Source of the DNA: Azospirillum brasilense
GTDB lineage: Bacteria > Pseudomonadota > Alphaproteobacteria > Azospirillales > Azospirillaceae
Assembly: GCF_001315015.1 (NCBI RefSeq)
Contig: NZ_CP012914.1
Span: forward strand, 2,228,501 to 2,292,500
Length of the DNA stretch: 64,000 nt
Direction: 5' to 3'
Shown here: piece by piece, positions 55,845-63,597 of the stretch
Layout: the number at the start of each line of letters is the position of its first letter
Numbering within the stretch: position 1 is the stretch's first letter
Notes under the pieces: generated by a model
Database searches by the model: none
Told to the model about the DNA's origin: nothing
The model's input: only the letters and a program-made list of their open reading frames with translations
Made by a program: the position numbers and the translations under genes

Positions 55845-57323
55845 TTATTCGTTTTTCAGAGGGGACAGGCGGTCCCACCGGGGCTGCGCCGCGCTGGCGA
55901 AGCCGGGGACGGCCAGGGTTTCGGTCGGCAGGCTGCCGCCCGCCGTGGCGAGACGGACGGTGCCGTCCCGCTGGGTGTAGAAGCTGGGATGCGCGTCGAG
56001 GAAGGCGTCGGCCTCCGGCGCTCCGTCGAAGCCGTTTCCGTACTGGTGCCCGTTGCGCTCCGCGTCGGCGATGCCGAGCAGCGCGACCAGGGCCGTGTCC
56101 TGCTGCACCGCCAGCCCGGCCTGACAGGTCAGGTCCTCAGCCGCCACGAAGTGCGGCGCGCCCCAGGCTTCGCAGCGCGCCCGGTTGAGGACGGCCTTGT
56201 AGAGACCCTTGCAGGACTTGGACGACACGCCGCGGTAACCGGCGGCGCGGGCGCGCGGGAAGGCGTCGTAGCCGTCGTCGGACTCGTCGATGATGAAGGG
56301 GATGCGCTCCGCCACCGCGCCCAACGGCGCCTCCAGCGCGCGCTCCCGCGCCACCGGCTGCTCGATGTAGAGCAGGCGCCCGCGGAAGCCCGTCAGCGCC
56401 GGATCGCGCTCCAGCCCGTCCACGAAGGCGTCAAGGGCCGCCATGTCCGCGTATTGCTCGTTGCCGTCCAGCGTGGCGCGGTAGTCGCCCGCCGCCGCGT
56501 CGAGCACGCCGGCGATCACCGCCAGGCGCGCGAGATCGGCGGACGGATCGCCGCCCAGCTTGATCTTGAAGCGGCCCAGCCGCTCCCGCGCCAGCAGGGC
56601 GCGCAGGGCCTCCGGCTGGTCGAGCAGCCCGACCGTGTGGCGGAGCGCCACGGAGGCCCGCGGCTCCAGCCCGACGAGGAAGCCGTCCAGGTCGAAGCCC
56701 GCCAGATCCGGCGTCAGCCGCGCGTCGATCCCGGCGCGGTTCGTCCGCATGCCGGTGAAGAAGTCGGTGTCCAGAGCCCGCAGCAGCCCGTCCAGCATCG
56801 CCTTGTCGATCAGCGCCGGCCCGTAGGCGGCGGTCAGGTCGGGTAGCCCGGCGGCGCGGCAGGCCGCCCGCTGGATTTCATAAGCCGCCGCGTGGTGCCC
56901 GAAGGCGGTGTCGGCACGGTCCGTCCCGTAGGCGTCGCGGGCGAGGCGCAGGGAGCGGCGCAGGCCGTCCACCGTCTCGTCCGGGCTGCGGTCCGGGCGT
57001 TTGTCGAACCACTTCGGCATCATCATCTCGGCGGTGCCGCCCCACGCCTCCCCGACGCCGTCCACATGGACCAAAGCGCGGACGAAGGCCTGAGGGGCCG
57101 CCTCCACCGTCACGCTGCCGAAGCGGAAGGGCTTCACGAAGCGGACGGGGCGTTCATAGAGGTCGATGGCGCGGATGGTGAGGAGGGGTGCGGGTGCGGT
57201 GCCCCCACCCTTCCCACGGCTCTGCCGTGGGCCCCTTCCCTCCCCCGCTGACGCAGGGGAGGGAGGTGATTCCCCTCCCCTGCGGAGCGGGGGAGGGTCA
57301 GGGAGGGGGCAAGACTCGTCCAT
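55845..57323 (-). CDS. enolase-superfamily protein (mandelate racemase/muconate-lactonising type)
   Basis: A 492-residue protein. The KxK motif FKIKLGG, metal ligands in LDGNEQY (Asp), LLYIEQPV (Glu) and IIDESDDG (Asp), and the opposite lysine in SSKSCKGLYK follow the muconate-lactonising/dipeptide-epimerase pattern. The conserved fold starts only at about residue 47 (LLTIRAIDLYERPVRFVKPF). No start codon exists next to it; the ATG at 57323 lies beyond repeat R3, so residues of about 5-41 are translated repeat (SCPLPDPPPLRRGGESPPS). Probably a dehydratase or epimerase in the cluster's pathway; substrate unknown. Confidence 0.82.
   Translation of the reverse strand: MDESCPLPDPPPLRRGGESPPSPASAGEGRGPRQSRGKGGGTAPAPLLTIRAIDLYERPVRFVKPFRFGSVTVEAAPQAFVRALVHVDGVGEAWGGTAEMMMPKWFDKRPDRSPDETVDGLRRSLRLARDAYGTDRADTAFGHHAAAYEIQRAACRAAGLPDLTAAYGPALIDKAMLDGLLRALDTDFFTGMRTNRAGIDARLTPDLAGFDLDGFLVGLEPRASVALRHTVGLLDQPEALRALLARERLGRFKIKLGGDPSADLARLAVIAGVLDAAAGDYRATLDGNEQYADMAALDAFVDGLERDPALTGFRGRLLYIEQPVARERALEAPLGAVAERIPFIIDESDDGYDAFPRARAAGYRGVSSKSCKGLYKAVLNRARCEAWGAPHFVAAEDLTCQAGLAVQQDTALVALLGIADAERNGHQYGNGFDGAPEADAFLDAHPSFYTQRDGTVRLATAGGSLPTETLAVPGFASAAQPRWDRLSPLKNE
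57201..57310. repeat. GC-rich palindromic repeat, family R, copy 3, inside a coding region
   Basis: A 110-bp element with family-R termini (GCCCCCACCCTTCCCACGGC at the left, GGGGGAGGGTCAGGGAGGGG plus GC at the right) and an extra CCCACGGC/GCCGTGGG hairpin. It lies in frame in the first codons of the enolase-like gene. Confidence 0.85.
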
Positions 57324-57337
57324 CACCACACGCCCCC

Positions 57338-58162
57338 TCAGTCCAGATGCCCTTGGGCGTTGAAATGCGCCCGGATGCGCTGGGTCAGCTCGATGAAGAC
57401 GGGGTGCCCCATGACATCCAGCGAGCGCGGGCGGGGCAGCGGCACCTCGTAGGTCGCGGCGATGGCGCCGGGACGCTCCGACATCACCATCACCCGGTCG
57501 GCCAGGAACACCGCCTCGGGGATCGAGTGGGTGATCAGCAGCACCGTCTTGCCCGTCTCGTGCTGGATGCGCTGCAGCTCGACGTTCATCTTCTCCCGCG
57601 TCATGGCGTCGAGCGCGCCGAACGGCTCATCCATCAGCAGGATCTTCGGGTCGTGGACCAGCGCCCGGCAGAGCGAGGCGCGCTGCTGCATGCCGCCGGA
57701 GAGCTGCCAGGGGTACTTGTTCTCGAACCCCTCCAGCCCGGTCATGCGGATCAGCGCGCGGGCGCGCTCCAGGTATTTGTCCCGCGGCAGGCCGCGGACC
57801 TCCACCGGCATCATGATGTTGCGCAGCACCGTCCGCCAGGCGAGCAGCACCGGGCTCTGGAACACGATGCCCACGTCGTCGTGCGGCTCGGTCACCGTGG
57901 TGCCTTCGATGGTGATGGCGCCCTCGCTGACGGGCAGCAGCCCGGCGACCAGCTTCAGCAGCGTGGACTTGCCGCAGCCGGACGGGCCGACCACCACCAG
58001 GAACTCGCCGTCCCGCACGTCGAAGGTGATCGGGCGCAGGGACGGCACCTCCCCGTCGCGGCTGCGGTAGGTCTTGGTCACGCCGTCGATCTGGATCAGG
58101 GTCTTTTGCGACAGGCGGGCCGTTTCGGCCGATCCGACGACTTTCAACTGGGGCTGAGCCAT
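57338..58162 (-). CDS. ABC transporter ATP-binding protein, NitT/TauT (SsuB/ThiZ) type
   Basis: A 274-residue ATPase from the ATG at 58162 (MAQPQLKVVGSAETARLSQK), with AGGAGAG upstream. Walker A GPSGCGKS at residues 59-66, Q-loop IVFQSPVLLAWRTVLRN, signature LSGGMQQRASLCRAL, Walker B ILLMDEPFGALDA, H-loop ITHSIPEAVFLADRV. This pattern is typical of taurine, nitrate, alkanesulfonate and pyrimidine-precursor importers. Between the binding-protein gene and the enolase-like gene. Confidence 0.93.
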   Translation of the reverse strand: MAQPQLKVVGSAETARLSQKTLIQIDGVTKTYRSRDGEVPSLRPITFDVRDGEFLVVVGPSGCGKSTLLKLVAGLLPVSEGAITIEGTTVTEPHDDVGIVFQSPVLLAWRTVLRNIMMPVEVRGLPRDKYLERARALIRMTGLEGFENKYPWQLSGGMQQRASLCRALVHDPKILLMDEPFGALDAMTREKMNVELQRIQHETGKTVLLITHSIPEAVFLADRVMVMSERPGAIAATYEVPLPRPRSLDVMGHPVFIELTQRIRAHFNAQGHLD

Positions 58163-58188
58163 GTCCCTGCTCTCCTGTCCGTCCGGCC

Positions 58189-59187
58189 TCACTGGCCCGC
58201 CGCGGCGGGATCGGGGAGGAAGTCGCGGGTGTAGAAGGCCTTCGGGTTCTTCTTCGCCGCGGCGTCCAGGCCGCCGTATTCGACCAGCAGGTCCACGGTC
58301 TCGGCCATGTTGGCGTCGGTGACGCGGAAGGGCCGCTGCCCCTTGGTCTCCGCCGTGCGGTAGAGCGGCGTGGTCAGCTCGAAGCCCTCCAGCAGGGTGG
58401 CTTCCTGGCCGCCCTTCGGGTTGGCCTTGAGGATGGCGGCCACCGCCTCCTTGGGGTTCTTCTCCGCCCCTTCGACCGCCTTGGTCGTGGCGGCCATGAA
58501 GCGCTTCACGAGGTCGGGCTTGTCCTTCAGCGTCTCGGTGTGGGCGATGATGCCGGAGGAGACCATATTGACGCCGTAGTCGGCGAAGCGGATCGGCGTC
58601 ACCGACTTGCCGGTGGCGTCCTTGATCTTCATGCTCTGGTCCATGACGTAGCCCAGCAGCAGGTCCGCCTGCCCGTTGATGACGGCGTTCAGCTTGGTCT
58701 GGGCGTCGCCCGACACGACGCGGAAATCGCTGTCCTTCAGGCCGGTCTTCTTCAGGAACAGCGGCCAGATCTGGGACATGCTGTCGCCCGGCGTCATGGC
58801 GACGGTCTTGCCCTTGATGTCCTCGGGCTTGCGGATGTTCTTGTCGGTGAAGCCCATGGCCGACATCGGGCTGGTCTGGAGCAACACGCCGGGCGAGGTC
58901 ACCGGGGCGCCCTTCACCGCCGCCTTCATCATGGTCGGCACGTCGACGTAGCCGAAATCGACGGTCTTCGCGGCCACCGCCTGGGTCGTCACCGCCGACC
59001 CGCGGCCCTCCTGGATCTCCAGGTCGATGCCCTCGGCCTCGTACAGGCCCTTGTCCTTGCCGTAGTAGAAGGGGGCGTGCTCGCCATACACGTACCAGTT
59101 CAGCATCAGCACGACCTTGTCCGCGGCTTGGGCCGGAAGCGTCGTGGCCGTGAGGGCGCAGAGCGCCGCGAAGAGCGTCCGTTTCAT
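58189..59187 (-). CDS. ABC transporter substrate-binding protein, NMT1/THI5-like
   Basis: A 332-residue periplasmic protein; signal peptide with cleavage near PAQA-AD (residue 21). The NMT1 motif LNWYVYGEHAPFYYGKDKG opens the mature domain, followed by GSAVTTQAVAAKTVDFGYVD. Relatives bind thiamine precursors, riboflavin, nitrate-like or aromatic compounds. Aromatic residues near the N-terminus (Trp, Tyr, Tyr) suggest a ring-containing or hydrophobic ligand. Partner of the ATPase and permease on either side. Confidence 0.9.
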   Translation of the reverse strand: MKRTLFAALCALTATTLPAQAADKVVLMLNWYVYGEHAPFYYGKDKGLYEAEGIDLEIQEGRGSAVTTQAVAAKTVDFGYVDVPTMMKAAVKGAPVTSPGVLLQTSPMSAMGFTDKNIRKPEDIKGKTVAMTPGDSMSQIWPLFLKKTGLKDSDFRVVSGDAQTKLNAVINGQADLLLGYVMDQSMKIKDATGKSVTPIRFADYGVNMVSSGIIAHTETLKDKPDLVKRFMAATTKAVEGAEKNPKEAVAAILKANPKGGQEATLLEGFELTTPLYRTAETKGQRPFRVTDANMAETVDLLVEYGGLDAAAKKNPKAFYTRDFLPDPAAAGQ

Positions 59188-59239
59188 CTCGTCTCCTCCC
59201 GAAGGGTGTCCGGCGTCGCTGTTGGTTTTCTTGTCGGCG

Positions 59240-60112
59240 TTACGACGTCGGGATGTAGTTGTGGCGTTGGCTCGCGTGCCAGGGGATGGCGAGCCGCTCG
59301 ATCACGTCGATGACCCAGAAAAGCACCACCCCGATCAGCGCCAGCACCACCAGGGCCGCGAACATCAGGGGAAGTTCGAAATTCCCGATGGAGCGTTGCA
59401 GGACGAAGCCGATGCCGGAATTCGCTCCCACGAACTCGCCCACCACGGCGCCCACCACGGCCAGCGTGATCGACACCTTCAGACCGGCGAAGATGGCCGG
59501 CAGGGCGTGCGGCAGGCTGACCATGCGGAAGGTCTGAAGGCGCGTCGCCTTCATGGACTTGGCGAGGTCCATCATGTCGCCGTCCACCGACTTGAAGCCC
59601 TGCACCGCCGACACGACGATGGGGAAGAAAGCCAGCAGGAAGGCGGAGATCACCTTGGGCAGCAGCCCGAAGCCGAACCACACCACGAACAGCGGCGCGA
59701 TGGCGACCTTCGGGATCGACTGCGAGAAGACCAGCAGCGGGTAGACGTAGGATTCCACCGTCTTCGACCCGGCGATCAGCATGGCGATGGGAATGCCGAA
59801 CAGCACCGACAGGGCGAAGCCGCCCAAGGTCGCCAGCGTGGTCGGCACCGACGCCGCCAGGAGCTGGTCCCAGTCCGCGGCGAGGGCTAAGGCCACGTCG
59901 CCGGGTTTCGGTATCAGATAGGGCGGGATCGCGAAGATCCGCACCGACAGGTCCCACAGGACGGTCAGGACCACCAGGAACAGCACCGGCCGGAACCAGC
60001 CGGAATTGAGCAGACGCAGCAGCGTGGCACCCGCCCCGCCCCGTCGCGCCGCCGTTCCCGAAGCGGGACCGCCACGGGATGTATTCCCGTGAGCCGCCGC
60101 ATCGACAGCCAT
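59240..60112 (-). CDS. ABC transporter permease, NitT/TauT type
   Basis: A 290-residue inner-membrane protein with about six spans; a Gly/Ala/Arg-rich cytoplasmic N-terminus (about 1-34) precedes the first helix (PVLFLVVLTVLWDLSV). The EAA loop is seen as MDLAKSMKATRLQTFRMVSL followed by PHALPAIFAGLK. First gene of the ABC operon, 45 bases downstream of the TetR-type operator. Confidence 0.92.
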   Translation of the reverse strand: MAVDAAAHGNTSRGGPASGTAARRGGAGATLLRLLNSGWFRPVLFLVVLTVLWDLSVRIFAIPPYLIPKPGDVALALAADWDQLLAASVPTTLATLGGFALSVLFGIPIAMLIAGSKTVESYVYPLLVFSQSIPKVAIAPLFVVWFGFGLLPKVISAFLLAFFPIVVSAVQGFKSVDGDMMDLAKSMKATRLQTFRMVSLPHALPAIFAGLKVSITLAVVGAVVGEFVGANSGIGFVLQRSIGNFELPLMFAALVVLALIGVVLFWVIDVIERLAIPWHASQRHNYIPTS

Positions 60113-60156
60113 CGCTCCTCCTCCCCCGGTCGTTGCGGCGCCGACGTGAGGCGCTC

Positions 60157-60203
60157 TTTTAACCGGCTGGTTAAAAGTAAGCCCGGCGCGGCAAAGCGGT
60201 CAA
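60157..60203 (-). promoter_or_regulatory. promoter with TetR-type operator palindrome
   Basis: TTTTAACC-GGCT-GGTTAAAA (60157-60176) is a perfect 8-bp inverted repeat with a 4-bp centre. On the minus strand TTGACC (60198-60203), a 17-bp spacer and TTACTT (60175-60180) form a promoter whose start site would fall inside the palindrome. It lies between the TetR gene and the ABC operon; binding would block transcription. Confidence 0.7.
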
Positions 60204-60268
60204 CCCTGCCAAAGAGGTAGGACGGATGGTCAGGTATGCGGATTATTCATGATGAAACCACCGGCGGC

Positions 60269-60946
60269 TCAGGCCCGCAGAGATGACAGGATCAGCTCCA
60301 CCATATGGTCCAGCCGCTCCGCCTTGGCCTCCTCGGCCAGCAGGTCGCGACCGAAGATGACCGACAGGGTGTGGACGTTGGACAGGTAGAAGTAGGACTG
60401 CCCGGCGATGGAGATGTAGAGCTGCACCGGGTCCACCCCCGTCCGGAAGATCCCGGTGGCGACGCCGCGCTCCAGCACGTCGGCGATCATCTGCACGAAG
60501 GGCGAATGCATGGCGTGCACCTTGTCGGAGGTCTTCAGCAGCTCCGCCCGGTGCAGGTTCTCGATGTTCAGCAGCGCCATGAATTCGGGATGGTCGAGGA
60601 AATACTGCCAGGTGAAGTGGATCAGCCGGGCGATGGCGGCGGGCGGGTCCAGGGTCTCCAGGCTCAGCGTGCGTTCGGTGGCGCGGATGTGCGCGTAGGC
60701 ACCCTCCAGCACGGCCAGATACAGGCTCTCCTTGTTGCCGACATGGTAGTAGAGCATGCGCTTGTTGGTGCCGGCGACCTCGGCGATCCGCTCCACGCGG
60801 GCGCCACCCAGACCGTAGCGCGCAAACTCCTCCGTTGCGGCGGCGAGGATGCGCGCGCGGGTGCCCTCCGGGTCCCGGGTGACCTTCGCGGGTTTGGCCG
60901 GCTTGGCTGTGGAAGCGGTCATTTTCGGGTCGGTCAGCGTGTCCAT
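60269..60946 (-). CDS. TetR/AcrR-family transcriptional regulator
   Basis: A 225-residue repressor. The ATG at 60946 (MDTLTDPKMTASTAKPAKPA) has AGGA nine bases upstream; other starts at 60922 and 60964 are possible. The helix-turn-helix covers about residues 30-75: TRARILAAATEEFARYGLGG then RVERIAEVAGTNKRMLYYHV. The C-terminal ligand domain (about 90-225) resembles RutR-like regulators of catabolic operons. It is upstream of, and on the same strand as, the ABC/catabolic cluster, and probably binds the palindrome at 60157-60176. Confidence 0.9.
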   Translation of the reverse strand: MDTLTDPKMTASTAKPAKPAKVTRDPEGTRARILAAATEEFARYGLGGARVERIAEVAGTNKRMLYYHVGNKESLYLAVLEGAYAHIRATERTLSLETLDPPAAIARLIHFTWQYFLDHPEFMALLNIENLHRAELLKTSDKVHAMHSPFVQMIADVLERGVATGIFRTGVDPVQLYISIAGQSYFYLSNVHTLSVIFGRDLLAEEAKAERLDHMVELILSSLRA

Positions 60947-61038
60947 CCAGGCCGGTCCTCGCATGACGCGGCTGGAGGGCGAGCCGCAATGCGTTCCAAT
61001 GTGGAGCATATCAGCCGAAACGGAAAGACGAAGCGGCG

Positions 61039-63345
61039 TTACCGACTCAAGAGCGTCGCGCCGCGCCAGATGCCGGGCTGCATCGCGCCGGTGGAGTCGA
61101 TGGCCGCGCCCGGGCCGTCCTGGATGCCGCCGCGGAACTGCCCGACATGGCGGGTGCCGCCGCGCATCGACAACTCGCCCGGCCCCGCCGGGAGACGGTC
61201 CACCACCACGCCGTTGAACCGCTCGCCGTTGGTGAAGGCCAGCTCGCCATGGCCGTCCACACGGCCCTGGCGGACCTCGCCGGCGTAGGAATCGCCGTTG
61301 GCGAAGCGGTAGACGCCCGGCCCGTTCGGCACGGCGTTCACGAAGGTCCCCTCGAAGCGGTCGCCGGATGGGAAGCCCAGGACGCCGTAGCCGGACATCT
61401 GGTCGTCCTTCCACTCCCCCTCATAGACCTGACCGTTGGCGAAGCGGTAGACGCCGACGCCGTTGCGGCTGATCGTGCCCTGAAGGGAGAAGTTGCCCAG
61501 CCCGCGGTTCCATGCCCCCTCATAGACGTCGCCGTTGGGGAAGCGGTGCACCCCGTAGCCCGACTCCCCGCCGCGGGCCTGACCGGCAGCGCGGCGGGCG
61601 GCGGCCTGGGCCTCGCGCGCCTTCGACTCCGCCCCGCGCCCGGCGGTGGCGGAACGGGCTGCGCGGGCGGCGGCGTTGCGGCCCGCCTGCACGGCGTCGC
61701 GGTAGGGTTCGGCCAGCCCGGCGATGACCGGGTCCGCGCCGGAGGTCGAGCGCCCCGCGGCGCTTTCCCCGCCACTGTCGGGAAGGGCGGCCAGCCGCGT
61801 CGGGCCGGTCGTGCCGGACAGCGCGCCGGCCACCGGATCGACGTCGTTGCGAACCACCGTGGGCGGCGGGAAGGCGCTGGGCGCCGCACCACCCATGGAC
61901 ACAGCCTCACCCGCCCGGCCGGCCAGTGTCCCGGTGGTGACATAGCCCTCCTGCCCCGACGAATCCCGCACCAGCACCCAGCCGGAGTCGGGCGCCGCCT
62001 GGAGCAGCGTCACCCGCTGCCCCTGCTCCAGATCGCGCAGGCTGCGGGCGCCCAGCACCGGGCGGGCGAACAGGTTGGCGTCGCGCGCCACCGTGTAGAC
62101 GCCGGGCGTCAGGGCCGCTGGCTGGGACTGCGGCGGTTGCTGGGCCTGGGAAGGTTGCTGGGCGGAGGCGACCGGCACCTCCTCCGGCTTGGCGAGGTTG
62201 CTGGAGAAGGCGAAACCGGTCTTGCCGTCCTGCTCGACGCGCAGCCAGCCGCCGTTGCGCCGGGTCCGCCCGGTGACCGTGACCTCGCTGTCGTGGCGCA
62301 GCGTGCCGACGACCGCCGCCTTGGTGTCGGGACCGGCGCGCAGGTTGGTGTCGCGCGTCACCACCCGCTTCTCGTTCAGCGGGTCCACCTCGACCTCGGC
62401 GACCGCCGGGGCCGTCGGCTTCTCCTCCGTCCTCTGCGGCAACGGCTTGGGTTCGATTGGCTTGGATTCGGCCGGCTTCGGTTCGGGGACCGTCGCCTCC
62501 ACGGCGGGTGGCGCCTCCTCCGTCCGGGCAACGACGGGGGCGGACGGCGCGCGCGGGCCGGGCACCAGCACGAGATCGGCGCCCAGCCGGTCCTGGAGCC
62601 AGGGGTGCTGCGTCCCGCGGGTGCGTCCGACGACGGTGCGGGCGACCTCGGCCAGCGCGTCGCGCAGCGGCACGCCCGGCTTGACCATCTCCTGCGCCAG
62701 GGCGGTGGAGAAAACATCCGCTCCCTTGCCCGGCGGCGAGGCGGGCGGCGTGCCGGGCCGGTGCGAATAGACGACGAACAGGTTGTCGAGCGCCGCCGGG
62801 GCCGCCAGCGCCGGCTTGACGGACCGCCCCTCCTCGCCCATCGCCGACGCCAGCCGGTCGGCCAACGGGTGGGCGGGCACCGGGTCGAACACGGCGACGG
62901 CCTTGCGCCCGCTGCGCTGGATCTCCTTCAGCGCGTAGTCCAGTTCGATGGTGTCGAAGATCACGTCGTATTCGGAGCCGGGCTTGGCGTCCACCGGCAC
63001 CAGGAAGCCCTTGGCCGACAGGCTCAGCGCCACGCCGGAGTAATAGAGGAAGCCCAGGTCGGCCTGTCCCAGCGCGTCCTGGAAGCGGGTCAGCGCCGCG
63101 ACCATGCCGCGGTGGTCGAGGTTCTCGGCGGCGGTGACGGTGAAGCCGGCGCGGCGCAGCGCGTCGGCGACAACGGCCGCGTTGGCGCCCACCCCGGCGG
63201 CCGGACCGCCCTCCTGGTACTGCGCGTTGCCGATCACCAGCGCAACGCGCTTGTCGTCGGCAAGCGCCTGGGGAGCAAAGGCGGTGTTCGCCGTCACCAG
63301 GACCAGCGCAACAGTCCAAACGGCGCTCCGGGGCCAGCGCAACAC
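61039..63345 (-). CDS. secreted pseudo-caspase with SH3 and MORN repeats
   Basis: A 768-residue protein. The start is a GTG at 63345 with GGAGGG seven bases upstream; it gives MLRWPRSAVWTVALVLVTAN, a signal peptide cleaved near residue 29. The caspase/metacaspase-like (C14) domain runs from DKRVALVIGNAQYQ (about 31) to about 260, but the catalytic His of YYSGH is Val105 (YYSGVA) and the Cys of the DAC motif is Val156 (VFDPVPAH), so it should be inactive. Two SH3-like domains (about 355-410 and 435-500) and six or seven MORN repeats (from about 610, e.g. GYGVHRFPNGDVYEGAW) follow. Likely an envelope scaffold. Confidence 0.85.
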   Translation of the reverse strand: MLRWPRSAVWTVALVLVTANTAFAPQALADDKRVALVIGNAQYQEGGPAAGVGANAAVVADALRRAGFTVTAAENLDHRGMVAALTRFQDALGQADLGFLYYSGVALSLSAKGFLVPVDAKPGSEYDVIFDTIELDYALKEIQRSGRKAVAVFDPVPAHPLADRLASAMGEEGRSVKPALAAPAALDNLFVVYSHRPGTPPASPPGKGADVFSTALAQEMVKPGVPLRDALAEVARTVVGRTRGTQHPWLQDRLGADLVLVPGPRAPSAPVVARTEEAPPAVEATVPEPKPAESKPIEPKPLPQRTEEKPTAPAVAEVEVDPLNEKRVVTRDTNLRAGPDTKAAVVGTLRHDSEVTVTGRTRRNGGWLRVEQDGKTGFAFSSNLAKPEEVPVASAQQPSQAQQPPQSQPAALTPGVYTVARDANLFARPVLGARSLRDLEQGQRVTLLQAAPDSGWVLVRDSSGQEGYVTTGTLAGRAGEAVSMGGAAPSAFPPPTVVRNDVDPVAGALSGTTGPTRLAALPDSGGESAAGRSTSGADPVIAGLAEPYRDAVQAGRNAAARAARSATAGRGAESKAREAQAAARRAAGQARGGESGYGVHRFPNGDVYEGAWNRGLGNFSLQGTISRNGVGVYRFANGQVYEGEWKDDQMSGYGVLGFPSGDRFEGTFVNAVPNGPGVYRFANGDSYAGEVRQGRVDGHGELAFTNGERFNGVVVDRLPAGPGELSMRGGTRHVGQFRGGIQDGPGAAIDSTGAMQPGIWRGATLLSR

Positions 63346-63597
63346 GTCGATACCCTCCACCTGATCTTTCTTTGACCACCCCTTTAGGGAGTCGCGGGCC
63401 ACGCCGGCTGTAACGATTTTGGTCGAAGCCGCCGTCGGCCTCCCGTTGTCGGGTCTTCCGGTTCGCAACCGGTTTGCGGATCGCCAAGCCATGAACGGCC
63501 AAGTCTAGCTCATTGCCCCAACACCAATTTCTGCAATTTCGGGGGCGGCGTGGTCCCATCCGCAGACGGTGCGTCCCACCAACGAACGCGGGCGGAG

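Noticed and set aside
32006..57310. CRISPR array
   Set aside because: The repeats are few, far apart, palindromic over their length and without regular spacers; no cas genes.
61147..63375. 742-codon open frame opposite the pseudo-caspase
   Set aside because: No recognisable domain, and the caspase/SH3/MORN motifs are on the other strand.
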